Shown here: piece after piece, positions 22,439-33,500 of the stretch
Layout of the letters: every line of letters begins with the position of its first letter
Numbering within the stretch: position 1 is the first letter of the stretch
Source: Glandiceps talaboti
Lineage: Eukaryota; Hemichordata; Enteropneusta; Spengelidae
Direction of reading: 5' to 3'
Length of the DNA stretch: 64,000 bases
Assembly (NCBI RefSeq): GCF_964340395.1
Contig: NC_135566.1
Coordinates: 4,105,001 to 4,169,000 of the forward strand
Notes under the pieces: model-generated
What the model saw: only the letters and a program-made list of their open reading frames with translations
Told to the model about the DNA's origin: nothing
Databases searched by the model: none
Position numbers and translations under genes: made by a program

Positions 22439-25400
22439 TACATACATACATACTGCACTTTACCTAGTTCGGTTGCGCTAAAAGTTACGATTCAGTAACC
22501 AAGTGATAAGATATATTCTCACCTTGGAGCTAGTCCTGTGGACCATACAATTAAACCAGCTGGTAGGAAACTACCATCTACTAACTTCACACCATCTGGA
22601 CAGACCTCTAAAGTAAGAAGTAATCATACAGTGAACAAAGGTCACTACTTTTAAATAAATTTTGTAATACTCATTCTTTACACATTCATTTATTCATTTT
22701 CCCAACAAACTTTACTTTAAATGTAATAATAATGTTATATTGGTTTTTATATATCGCTTTCCCACTTTGCTTTCCCTTGGCACAGATCTATAGCAGCACA
22801 ATGGCCCTTTATACTTCCTCAACTCCCTGGGGAGCATAGTCCATTGAAACCTTTATAAGCGAATAGGATTAAAGCATTCACATTGCAACCTTTATCCTAC
22901 CAGGTCCCCAATTATACAGCTGGGTTGACTGTGCCCCTAGATTACCAAAAATCGTTCATTTTCTACATTGTTACCTGTTACAGTAGACTGTAAAAGTCTC
23001 ATTTTATCTCGCTGACTTATTTTCTTTTCAGCATAACTCTGTAATCGTTGGTCAAAACTTGCAAGTATTTTGTTTCCTTCCACTAAGGTCACACCAATGT
23101 AGTCTATCTCCTCTTTGTATATCCGAGAAACATCCTGTAATGTAAAATAAAATAGTAATAATAATGTGACTTCTTCTATAGCAATTTCCAATACACTTAG
23201 ACAGTTCAAAGAACTTCACAATTATTACCCCTGGTGGAGATCAATAACAGCACAATTTTCTCAACTCCCTGTGGAGTATACAATCCTGCACCTGCAGCCG
23301 TTGAGGCACATGGGATTAAAGTACAGTAAAACCAGGCTCCTGATTATACATACAGGTGGGTTGACTGGAGCACACGGGTAGTTCAAATCTTGCCCAACAA
23401 AACAAACCGCAGCGGCAAGACTTTAATTTTAACCAACATCCTTCAGATTCCAAGCCAGCCACTCTTAACAATACATCCACCATGACTACACATCTATGTG
23501 TATAAATGAGAGGCTAGGTTGAGCAATCAATTTTGAAACTGGTGGTCCTGAACTAGTGATTAAAAAATCTAGTGATTCTGCTGTCAGATCTGGTGGTCCT
23601 CCTGATTTTTAGAATGATAAAGTTTGAACATTAATTTTTTTTCACGCAATTTAAGTACAGCATGTACCTGTGTAAGTAACATTTTTAAGGGACATGTTCT
23701 GGAACTTGTGTGTATTTTTTATTCATTTTTGTTTTAAAATACATCTTTTTATTCATAGCTCCAACTCAAATGGTACAGGCAATTGCATTAATTTGAATTA
23801 TAAATATCAACTTTCCTACTAACAAAAGTTCAAGGTGTTCATTTTCATTTCACAAATATTTGAATAACTGTCTTTCTTAAAAAACATACCTCCTTGACAA
23901 AGTCATAGAGTTCAGCACCAAATTCTACCCCAGTAGGTCCTCCTCCAACTATTACTACATTCAGTAACTGTCGTCTTTTTTCTTCACTCACACCAGGTTG
24001 TAAGGCCAACTCAAAATTATCCAAAATTCTATTACGAATTTTACGTGCATCACTTAACTCCTAAAAAAAAAAAAAAAAAAAAAGTTCAGAAAAGAACTCA
24101 ACAAAGGAAAGATATTCTCATTATGTAGATGTATTGGAAAAGACTGCAATTAAACCTTGCTCAAGTCCATGGCAAATCAACACAAACTAAAACTCTTTTT
24201 GCAAAATGTTAATATAAGTTATCAATGGATGGAGGTATAATTACACTCACAATAGGGTGGCATCTCTGATATATGACAGTTCCAATAATGGCTGCACATT
24301 CAACCTCATCTTGACAGTGTTCATATCGGTACTATCTTCATTACAGGGAAATACTGTATCCCTATAAGCAAGGCACTGCCTATCAAACCACTAGTGTAAT
24401 CTACTTCATGCAACAACTACGTGTTAGTTTGTTATCTTTGTTGCAAACAGTTTGCTTTCCATCCCCGAGTATTTTCTTATTAAGTTTTATGAAGTCAGTA
24501 TTAAGACAAAAAGACACTGACACTATCTAGTTAGTAGAGTTAAATCTTAGGGAAAAAAAGAGTTGAAATCTACTGGAAACGGTGTCTGAGACATATTTTA
24601 CCTTGAGAAAGAATGCATGCTCTTCCACGCCTGGTACGCCAAAAGTACTAGGCAAGGCACCCACACCAATAACTAATTTATCATATGGAATGTCATAAAT
24701 ATTGTCAGCTGATATCACACTTTGGCACTTTATAACCTGCAGGTAAAGATAAATTTGTACACAACAATCAAAATGAATCTAAATGGAAATTAAAATATCA
24801 GTTTATAATCTGCGGTAAGAGAGCTCATTTGAACATAACAGTATATTTATTTTCCTGAAACTTAAATGTATGTGAACTATATATTTCCAGTGACAGCTGT
24901 GATAGCATTGATTCTGCCTTCCTGTCTCGATTCAAAATTTTATCAATAATGATTGCCATGGTTATTACTAAATCTGTGGGAACTTGATGTTTGGGTGGGG
25001 ATGAAAGCTTGAAATTTCAGGAGAGGAGATGCACTACTCCAAGAAATAAAGGTATTTTCATAAACTTTAGGTTCTGGAGAGTCATTTCATGATTTCACAT
25101 GACATGTCGATTGCCAAACATCAATTGAAACTCTGTGATGTCTCCTTATCTTTCACTGACACACCAGTTTATGGTATTACTTATAGATAAAATTGACATG
25201 TAATTAACATACACATTGTCCGATTACTGAATATATTGTTAAAAATTTCATATGTTTTAACTTGTTTCAGAACAAAATACATGTAAATCAAGCCTAAATA
25301 AATTATTTTTGTTAAGAGTGAGAAATCAGAAAAGTCTTTACCTTCTTGTTGGTATCAAGTTCAATGGCATGGGAAGAATGAAAATGGTCCGTTTTCCTGA

Positions 25401-26559
25401 AACCTGTGTTACGTATTGGTTCTATGATACTCCTAAAATGTAATAGATTTCTATGATGTATACAAAGTATCAACAACAATGCAATTTTTTTACCGCCGTG
25501 AAAGTGAAATCGCCAATAGATGTATACCAAAACACCAAATATTAGTCCATGGGTGGCTTTTTTGATGGGTGAATTTTCAGAAAAATCCAGTACCTTCAGC
25601 ATTGCAGCACAGCTGACCGTACCGATTTTCATGTTGTTACTGTATATGGTAAATATAACAGTTTTTCACGATTTCCGATATTGCAGTTGTGTATGATTAT
25701 ATTGCCTCATTCCCAGACAAAGATGGCTGCGGGTCATTAAAATACTGGAACACTCTGATATTTTGTTACACTGTTGAGTGATGAAATTAAGTTTTTGTTG
25801 CAATCTACCAATAATCATCCTTGTTTTATTGCTATGAATGTGGCCATGGTTGCTATGGATTTTTATTCCTGTTTTGCATGCAAAGATGTTTAGTAACATG
25901 CAAATCTACAACCCATAGCACCTGAGTAATGCAGTTCATTCCACTTTGCGCCACAATTGTTTATAGTGTTCATATTAAATTGAAAGTATACTGTTTCAAT
26001 CGCTGTAATTATAAGCCCAGTATATGGTGTCTCTCAATGTAATCAATCGGTAAACAATATTACCATTTCAAAACAAGTAGTCATTGACTTGGGTGCTATG
26101 GGTTGTAAACGAGTGTGGTCCACCTTGAAATCACTTTATTTGGGTATTATGGGCTGTAAATGAGAGTGGTACACTTTATTTGGGTATTATGGGCTGTAAA
26201 TGAGTATGCACTCAGTGGAATCACTTTGCTTTGGTGTTAGAGGTTAGAGGTTATACTAGTAAATCTTGGTTTGTATCTTGAAAGTAACAAGACGACAAAT
26301 ACTAACGTTGCATAGTTTACAACTCTTCTCACCTGAATTCCAATGTTCCAACAGTTGTACTGGCCAACAGTGGAGTAAACAGGAAATGGTTCCTCGGACT
26401 AACAACTATAACATCATACAATGACTTGTTGATATTTTTAAGAACGCTGTAACTGCCCCAACCACTGCCTAGAATAACTACCTGTTGCCTGCCTTTTGTG
26501 CTGAGATACCGAACACCATATCGCCATCTTGCAAGTTGTAACAGGCTCCTAGAATTCAT
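19886..26559 (-). CDS. Mitochondrial type II (alternative) NADH:ubiquinone oxidoreductase, nine exons
   Basis: Minus-strand exons at 26333-26559, 25342-25432, 24602-24736, 23890-24060, 22975-23134, 22523-22607, 21629-21782, 21113-21254 and 19886-20013. All junctions are GT-AG; the total is 1,293 nt and 430 aa. An in-frame TGA lies two codons before the ATG. NDH-2 is a single-polypeptide FAD enzyme that passes electrons from NADH to ubiquinone without pumping protons. Residues 1-20 (Arg-rich, ending RYLST) look like a mitochondrial presequence. The FAD-binding motif [10 protein letters not shown] is at 27-36, the Ndi1-type [14 protein letters not shown] near 51-64, and RSIIEPIR follows at the exon 1/2 junction. 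The NADH-binding motif [13 protein letters not shown] is near 186-198, ALGDCAD near 324-330, and the C-terminal membrane-binding tail [10 protein letters not shown]...WGRDTSRF is in exon 9. No EF-hand is inserted. Length and motif order match the family. The enzyme is known from several invertebrate groups but not from vertebrates. Whether it faces the matrix or the intermembrane space cannot be told. Confidence 0.93.
20087..20154. repeat. GTGA/GTAA tetranucleotide microsatellite in intron 8 of NDH-2
   Basis: Three GTAA units, then about 13 GTGA units, directly upstream (gene sense) of exon 9. Confidence 0.95.
21300..21600 (+). mobile_element. MITE family 1 copy in intron 7 of NDH-2
   Basis: It shares ATGGCTGA.CACATG.CAAGTGCA, TAGGGCTTCTT, TACTGAGGTGGTATT and the terminal GGCAGAAATAAGTCTGA with the copies at 38665-38976 and 46800-47100. 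An internal stretch (ATGATG.CATCAC.AGAGGTTTTCCCAT) is duplicated here. The left terminal repeat is missing, and the right one ends about 30 bp from exon 7. Confidence 0.75.
22085..22285 (+). repeat. Minisatellite of about 45 bp in NDH-2 intron 6
   Basis: Three to four copies of a unit containing AAAATGTAGCAATGTTAGTAAGATTTTGG, with variation. The same unit appears reversed at 32771-33210 and in the forward sense at 29775-29840 and 33395-33500. Confidence 0.75.
22308..22453. repeat. CA/CATA/CGCA compound microsatellite in NDH-2 intron 6
   Basis: A mix of CA, GCAC and CATA units. Open frames on both strands are artefacts of the repeat. Confidence 0.95.
25905..26240. repeat. Small inverted and tandem repeat in NDH-2 intron 1
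   Basis: ACAACCCATAGCACCTGAGT (about 25911) is inverted at about 26090-26108 (GGGTGCTATGGGTTGT). It is followed by two to three tandem copies containing TTTATTTGGGTATTATGGGCTGTAAATGAG up to about 26210. Confidence 0.65.
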
Positions 26560-26901
26560 GTCTCACTGTGTGTAAAGTGAAAACATGTACTGGTATCTGT
26601 GAAAATAAAAAAATGAAAAAGATAACGACACAAATTGTTACAAGAAAAGGCAAGCCAGGCTTATTTCTGCCTATTTCATTTAACTAGGTGACTTTTAATA
26701 TGTATGTCATTTTTTTCACACAAAACCGAATATATCAAAGTGTTGGGACTTTGAATTGCCTTTTTTTTTGCAAAGAATATCAGGAAAATTTAACAATCTT
26801 CTAATTTCAAGGTTTTCAAGAACCCAAATCATCTGTGTATTGATGAAATGCTTCACACTGTTACTGAAGCTTGAAAATAGAAATATATGGATGGTTTTAG
26901 A

Positions 26902-27008
26902 CTGTAAGATAGGTTGTGTCACTCTGCCCTCACCAGCCTCCCCTCTCCCCTCCTCAGGGTGGGGTTGACCAATGTGTGAGGGCCTCCCCATCATGGCATA
27001 CCTTACAG
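26902..27008. mobile_element. MITE family 3, copy 1 (107 bp)
   Basis: Ends CTGTAAGATA and TACCTTACAG form a 10-bp inverted repeat. The interior contains GGGGTTGACCAATGTGTGAGGG, shared with the copy at 37610-37717. It lies upstream of the NDH-2 start codon, inside the probable 5' intron. Confidence 0.75.
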
Positions 27009-27413
27009 ATTTAGATTAGAATGGTTTCAATTCATATACTAGTATATTATTAATGAAACTTAACGTCAGATGATTTTAATCTCAAAAACAATACTTGTGA
27101 ATTTGAAGGCAGCCATTTTTCTATTTGTCATTGTAAATTCATAATCATAAACAAATTTAAAGGAATACTCAGATACCAAATAAGTGAAATGAAAGCTGGT
27201 GAGCAGCACAGCATCATGGAAAGGGAAGTGATGGGGTTCAGTGACAATCTGAGATGGGTACTTTCTGACAGTGAATGCAATACTACATGTAATAATGTGA
27301 CTGTCTCAACAAAAAAGAGGACCCAAGTTGTTGCGATCATTAATACATCCATGTTGCGATGAACAAGAATGAAAAAAGTTACGTAATCACAATAACGACC
27401 AAACATACATACC

Positions 27414-27540
27414 TTTGAGTTTAATACTAAGTTACTAGTTACTTTATCAGATGATTGAGCTCGAGCTTGCTGAAAACAGTGACACGATCTTATACGAACG
27501 TCTCTAGAATTTAGAAAATAAAGATCATAGCATGACAATT
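27414..27540 (-). other. Possible 5' untranslated exon of NDH-2
   Basis: On the minus strand AACTCAAAG is followed by GTATGTATG, a good donor, at 27413. A good acceptor (TTATTTTCACAG) lies about 40 bp upstream of the NDH-2 start codon near 26598. A leader exon here spliced to exon 1 would place the promoter next to that of the zinc-finger gene. Transcript evidence is lacking. Confidence 0.4.
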
Positions 27541-27720
27541 TTCACTGCCCACGATGTCTCAAGTCGAAAATAACTCATCAGCTGTGAGTAGACACTAAAT
27601 GAAAGTCAGTACTACGCCTTGTATTGGTGGATCCGAGTGGTATGGTTTATTTACATTGGTATTGTCGCGTCGGCTGCTTCAGACATCCAAGCAACCTCTT
27701 CCGGGTTTCGCTTGATGACC
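27541..27720. promoter_or_regulatory. Probable bidirectional promoter between NDH-2 and the zinc-finger gene
   Basis: Two inverted CCAAT boxes (ATTGG at 27623-27627 and 27655-27659) lie 32 bp apart, a spacing typical for NF-Y. CTTCCGG at 27698-27704 is an ETS/GABP core. The region is less AT-rich than its surroundings and sits head-to-head between a possible NDH-2 leader exon and the first exon of the plus-strand gene. ETS/GABP control of nuclear-encoded respiratory genes is well known; its use here is inference. Confidence 0.5.
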
Positions 27721-27859
27721 TTTGAACTCAACATGACTAATGACGACACACATTTGGACGCCATATTTTCGTGACGTTCATCACACTCCATACGCAAATT
27801 GTCCACAAAACAGGATTTTACCGGGAAATTCATTTGTCTAGGACCTACAGCTGTAGACG

Positions 27860-30800
27860 ATGAACACATTTATGGTGAGTAGTAAATGGAATTATTAAAT
27901 TGACTGAAATTTTCCTCACAATTTTATGTAATTTTATTGCAACTTGCGACAGTCTTTGAGATTGCCTAAAAATTTCATATTTGCGCATTTGCAAGGCATT
28001 TGTTCCAGGTGCTATGCAAGTTTTATGCTAGAATATTTGTTATTTGAACACCTGACTATCATCTTGTCTTTACGGGCAAAGTTTCGAGCTATTGTGTTAG
28101 ACACTGTGCTCACAAAAACGATGTCAACAGTCGAAACCTTTGTGCGTCTGCACAGACAACAGCAGGGCATCGATGGTTTATGTCAGTTAACAACTCATGA
28201 ATGAAACAAAGGTTATGTTAAGTACGCCTGTGGCGGCGCTATACTCCACTAGCTCTTCTCACGAATGCTGAGAACGTGAACAATTTCAGCTAGAAATTTA
28301 TTTATTTGAAAATTTGCCAGTTCCACTGATATATTTCAGTAAGGAGGAGACCAACTTCTACCTGTTTGAAGTTTTATGAACACACTGTAATAGAAAAATG
28401 GTGAACACTACTGTCACTGTCAGTTCTTGAACACAGTGTTCAGATAAATACCAACTCGTCCATGCATAATCGTCAACATTTTCCAGAGAATTTTGTCATG
28501 TTGTCATGGTTAAGCATTCATATAAATGATCAGGTGACACAAAAGCTTTGATTTAACATTAATTTTGTTGTGTTGGTTTTGAGAATGCTGATAACAGCAA
28601 TCAGAAAATTTCATGTCACAAACTTCTGAAGTTGTCAGTATTTTTAAGCAAAGTGAAAATGTTAAAATCACTAAATATGATTTGGTTCATTGACATTTAA
28701 ATCTATATTATCACACTAATAGATTTCTCTCAGTTCTCATCTAATATTAGATGACTTGTCACATTTTAAATTAAATTTGGGAGTTTTTAAATGTAAATGT
28801 AAATATGAAATGTATCTGGAGCAGAGAAGAGTATCGGATATTGGACAGCATATATCTTTATGCGTACAGACTGTGATCAAAATCAAAAGTAGGACAGTAG
28901 CCATGATAATTTCTTTTGCAAAAACAACCAACTTTAATGTAATAAGTAATCTCAAATATAACATGGAACAATTCTCATTACAGGCACATCCCAGTGTGCG
29001 TATGAAAGGATCTGAGAACACATGGAACCCTAAACAATGTAGAGATTTGAACTGTCCACAGAACTCCAAGGGTATTCATATGCACTGCCCTTTCTGTGTC
29101 AAGACAGAGTCCTATCATGACCCAGTTATATTGCGTGCTCACTTCAGGGTCAAACATGTTGACAAGGGTTTAGATTTTGCAGGTATGTATAAATTTGTGT
29201 GATATTTTTTACTGACAGTGACAGACTACATTTGACTTGCACAACCATGATTTTGATATGATCCTGCTTGAAGTTTTTTGTGTACAAACAAATACCCCCA
29301 AATACCAAGATGAATGTGTATGGCGAAAGGAAACCCCTGACATTAATGCAAATACCCAGAGTATAGTACGTCACATTTGCACTCACACACCACCAGTGTT
29401 CTCTCATGTTATTGATGCATACTGTCTGCTTTTCTCCGAAGGTTTAAAAGTTCTGCGATGTTGTGAATCATGTGATATCATTGGTGCTATCAAAGGAGAG
29501 AAGAAGTTCAAAGGAGCTCATTGGCACTGCTACAGATGCCGTAATGGTTTCAACAGAAGAGACGAAGCCTTGAAACATTTCAGAACACATTTCAGAAACC
29601 CACATACCACATTTCAGATTCAAATTGCACAGGTAGGGTCAAATCACACATATCAGTGATATACCATACAACTAGGCAGATTGATACACTCTGAATGATT
29701 TGGTTATGGTATTTCATGCGTAGTGATATAAGAAGGATCCTTTGTCATACCACAGAAATGCAACAGTGTTAGTACAAAATTTTCATCAAGATGATAAAAT
29801 GTAGCAATATTCTTAAAAAACGTTTCCTCAGGTCGGTAAAACAGTAATAAAAGTGTTCTTGTACCACAACCGAGAGTTCTAATTACTTATGAGTAACATT
29901 TCGCCTGTTCAGGTCAAACTTTGTCAAAATGTCCATTTGCTGGTTTTACTGCTAGGTGACATAGTGAGTGATGATGTGATCGGAGAGAGGATGTACTTGG
30001 TTTGCCTCTCGTCTCTGTTAGTGATGTTTCCCCCTTGTCCTCTGATGTGGAGAGATTCTCTAATTTGCCTGGATAATAACCTGGCCTGTGCTCTGTTCAT
30101 GATATTCGCAAAGTTCCAATTGATTACTGCAAATGGACGGTTTGACAAGCCTGTCAACCTGAATAGCGAAACATTACTTGTAACTAATTAGAACCCTTGG
30201 TTGGGATACAGGAACTAATCATTGCTGCAGCAATATTACTTTTTTAGGAGTAAGCTATTTGTTGAACCAAACAAAAATATAACATGTCAATTATTGACAA
30301 TATGATATTTATTGAACCATTTATTGTTTCAGGAGAAGTTATTTCAATTGAAATCCAGCTTTGTTTCAAGAAAAATAATTTTAATTGTAAATCATCTTGT
30401 CTCACCCTAGGATGTTAGCAGTCCTGATGCCTGGGACTGTTCACATGCCAATAGTGCTGGTATAATAGCCTGTAACCCAACCACTATTACAGTACCTGCA
30501 CACGTCACTGAAGAAATCACCATCCACCCTGTGTTGACAGAGGCTGTCATGACGACTGCACCCAGCGGTGGAAGTGATTCTGAAGTTGGAGGTCTGACGA
30601 AAGCTGCAGATTCAGCTACAATATCAGCCAATGGTTTTACAGTTGCAGCTACAGAGACTGTCAATTCAGGTTTGTCATACATATAATATGTAGCTTTGAG
30701 GCTTTCATTAAAACTGCAACATTGTAACTGAACTATTATTTTCTTTCAATCAGAAAAGCAACAATGTTTTCACTAAAATTGTTTAAAATACTAATAATTA

Positions 30801-32371
30801 AACATTGTACATGTTTCTGACTCCAGAGGGTGCTGGTCAAGCTGTAATTTTGATAGAAAGTGTTGCTGGCGAGGAGGGTAGTTCAGCAGAAGAAACAACT
30901 GTGTATCATACAGTAAATGACGAGGACACATTCAGAAAAGAAAACATGGACCAAAAACTAGAACTTGAGAAACAGCTGGCTCAATTCCAGGACCAAAATG
31001 CTCAACTTCAACATGACAAGACCCAAACAGAAAAACAATTGAAGGCAGAAATACAGAAATTACGAGACCAGGTAAGCTAAAGTAGTCTTTGCCCCGCCCC
31101 CCTCAAAAAATAATGTACAATTTCTGGAAAATCCTGCATGAATAATGATCTGAGGAACTATCCTGTAGAGAGCGATGAATAAGTAGCGTGGTCATTGAAT
31201 GTTTTGTGTCAGAGGCATTTTGATATTTAGAATTCTCAAAGTGAGGTTAAATTACAAATTTGTTAAAATTGACCAAACAACATTTAAAGTTAGAGTTAAA
31301 GTTTAAACAAAGTTGGTTGATACTACATCGGACCAAGTCAGAGAAACATTTAGAGTCAAGCACATTATCAGTAGTTCTTTCTTGCACTTATGTGGCCCTG
31401 TTTATTTTTTGTATTGGCCACTGCAAAGTCATTGAAAGTGTTCAGAATTTTCAAACCACTAATTCAAACTGTTTTACTGGTACTTCAGGAAACTCCTTGC
31501 AATAAAATGTTACAAATTATTAGTCACAAAATAATGAAAAATTGTAAATACATGACAACAAAATGTCCTGTCATGATGGTATGTCAAATTGCAGGCAGTT
31601 TTGAAATGTACCTCTGTTGATAAAATAGGCAGTGTACGAAATGTCCGTTTGTAAATTTCAACTTCAGTGACAGACTTCCACTTTTGTACTGGTATCAACC
31701 CAGATTGTGAACACTGGGTGTAAATTTAAAGTTTATTTCAAATGTGGTATATTTATTTGAGAGCTATTATTTTATAATTCTCAATCTGTTTTTCACAGGT
31801 ACAACATTTGAGCAGTGCTAATACAGTACTGCAACAACAGCTTCAAAGTCTACAAAACTCCACATTACAGCGTCTATCAATTGACAACCAGGCTGACCTA
31901 CAACAATTGTTGGGTCACCTTGAACAAGAACACAGCAACCTTCTCCAACACCACTTAGCGCAACTACGACAATACTGTTTCAGTAATATATCGCGAGACA
32001 ACACTGATCAGATCACACACGTTCCGATCTATGAAAGCAACTCGTCACAAGACGAAACTATTCAGCAAATTGTCGTGACCACACAGGCGGCAAACAGTGA
32101 TGAAATGAACACAGAGACTATTACAACAACAGCTTTAGGTGAAATGTGTAGAGAAACGACACACGATAGTGATGATATTGTTATTACGCATACAAATGGA
32201 CATTATGTCGTGAAAGAAGGAGCTAAGACTGTGAAGGGAGGGATGCCTGAACTTGTCATTGTGGAGGTCAAGGACAGAGAGGATACAAATGATAACACAG
32301 AGTCAGCTAGCCCAAAAAGGAAAAGTGATTTTGATGGTGAAGATTCACCGGACGCAAAACGAAAAAAGTAG
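27860..32371 (+). CDS. C2H2 zinc-finger protein with coiled coil and C-terminal NLS, six exons
   Basis: Coding exons: 27860-27874, 28984-29182, 29442-29632, 30411-30669, 30827-31071 and 31799-32371. All introns are GT-AG and the frame is kept (1,482 nt, 493 aa). An in-frame TAG sits two codons before the ATG, which fixes the start; exon 1 encodes only MNTFM. Finger 1 is C40-X2-C43-X14-H58-X4-H63; finger 2 is C101-X2-C104-X12-H117-X3-H121. An extra cysteine cluster (C78, C79, C82) precedes finger 2. The middle (136-260) is Thr/Ser/acid-rich and resembles an activation region. Residues about 262-345 form a Gln/Leu-rich coiled coil with an Asp/Asn-rich stretch after it. The C-terminus carries PKRK and KRKK basic clusters, probably nuclear localisation signals. 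A dimeric DNA-binding nuclear regulator is the likely role. The fingers look well conserved in style, so vertebrate orthologues probably exist, but I cannot name one. Confidence 0.88.
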
Positions 32372-32443
32372 ATCGCAAACCAAAAAATTAAAAGTGATTT
32401 TGACAATGAAATGTCTCTGGACACAAAATGCGAAAAGTAGATA
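32313..32443 (+). repeat. Tandem duplication of the zinc-finger gene's last codons across the stop
   Basis: The end of the coding sequence (32313-32371, encoding KRKSDFDGEDSPDAKRKK then TAG) is repeated in diverged form at about 32380-32440. The downstream copy is in the same frame: KIKSDFDNEMSLDTKCEK then TAG. Reading through the first TAG would add 23 residues. Confidence 0.8.
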
Positions 32444-32612
32444 TTTATAAAGAAAATGTAGCAATCAACTACACAGACTCATATATATATATAGATAAAA
32501 TCTATCCAGCAGAGCTTATATTAAACAGCTGCAATGTTTTCCGTTATACTAAGTCTACTAGAACACTTTATGTCCAATTTTGACTACTTATTTCGTGTAC
32601 GCATTATTTTGT

Positions 32613-32702
32613 AATAAAGGTATTCATTATTCATATATTACATTGAATATTGACTCTTAAAAAAAATGTATAAATTCATTATTGGATGAGAGCTTGAATA
32701 AA
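32613..32702 (+). terminator. Polyadenylation signals of the zinc-finger gene
   Basis: AATAAA at 32613-32618 and again at 32697-32702, 240 and 330 bp after the stop codon. Either would give a short 3' untranslated region. Confidence 0.6.
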
Positions 32703-32770
32703 AGTCTAGATACCTACTGAGTCTCTGAAGTATCTTTTTTTGTTTACAATTGGAATCAGTGGAGTAGCAA

Positions 32771-33210
32771 CAAATCATTGTCTGGCTCAACAAAAATAGT
32801 CCCATCAGTGCTACATTCTATTGTCTGACTCAACAAAAATAGTCCCATCAGTGCTACATTCTATTGTCTGACTGGTTAACAGTGCTACATTCTACGGTCT
32901 GATGCAACAAAAATCTGGCAACAGTGCTACATTCTATTGTCTGACTCAACAAAATCTTACCAGCATTGCTATATTTCATTGTCTGACTACAAAATAGTGC
33001 CAACATTGCTACATTTCATTGTCTGACTCAACAAAAATCTGGCTAACTGCTACATTCTATCGTCTGGCTCCACAAAATCTTACTAACATTGCTACATTTC
33101 ATTGTCTGACTCAATGAAAGTCTTACCAACACTGCCACATTTTATCATCTGACTCCACAAGACCTTACCAACATTGCTACATTTCATTGACTTTAAAAAA
33201 ATTGATAAAC
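32771..33210 (-). repeat. Minisatellite array of about 43 bp
   Basis: About nine degenerate copies of a unit read on the plus strand as GTCTGACTCAACAAAA, then a variable part, then GTGCTACATTCTATT. It is the reverse complement of the unit at 22085-22285 (AAAATGTAGCAATGTTAGT). Confidence 0.8.
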
Positions 33211-33394
33211 ACTGCCGAATTTCAAATTCTGGCATGACCGAAATCTTACCAATATTTAATACTATATTTTCTTTGTGTATATAAAGCTACCTTTATCTTA
33301 GCAGACTACTGTAACACTTTTTTAAAAAAATTATTTTTTCAGGGCGAGTGGATTTAAAAAATGTAACAATTGTACCTCAGGTTTTTTGTGCCAA

Positions 33395-33500
33395 ATGATA
33401 ACATGTAGCAATGTTAGTAATATTTTTGTTGAGACAATGTTAGTAAAATATCTGTCAAGCCAGACTATAAAATGTAGCAATATCAGTAAGATTTTGAGAT
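33395..33500 (+). repeat. Further copies of the 43-bp minisatellite unit, opposite sense
   Basis: ATGATAACATGTAGCAATGTTAGTAA and TATAAAATGTAGCAATATCAGTAAGATTTTG repeat the unit seen at 22.1 kb, in the reverse sense to the adjacent array at 32.8-33.2 kb. Confidence 0.7.

Noticed and set aside
22003-22498. Several frames of up to 151 codons on both strands
   Set aside because: Their length comes from the CA/CATA repeat at 22308-22453 in an NDH-2 intron.
27651-27869. 72-codon minus-strand frame starting beside the zinc-finger gene
   Set aside because: It is antisense to the zinc-finger gene's first exon and overlaps its in-frame stop, start codon and promoter motifs; no domain seen.
28756-28983. 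Upstream extension of the zinc-finger exon 2 frame
   Set aside because: The frame is open to the left but a clear acceptor (CTCATTACAG) at 28983 and a matching exon 1 donor define the exon; the extension reads as intron.
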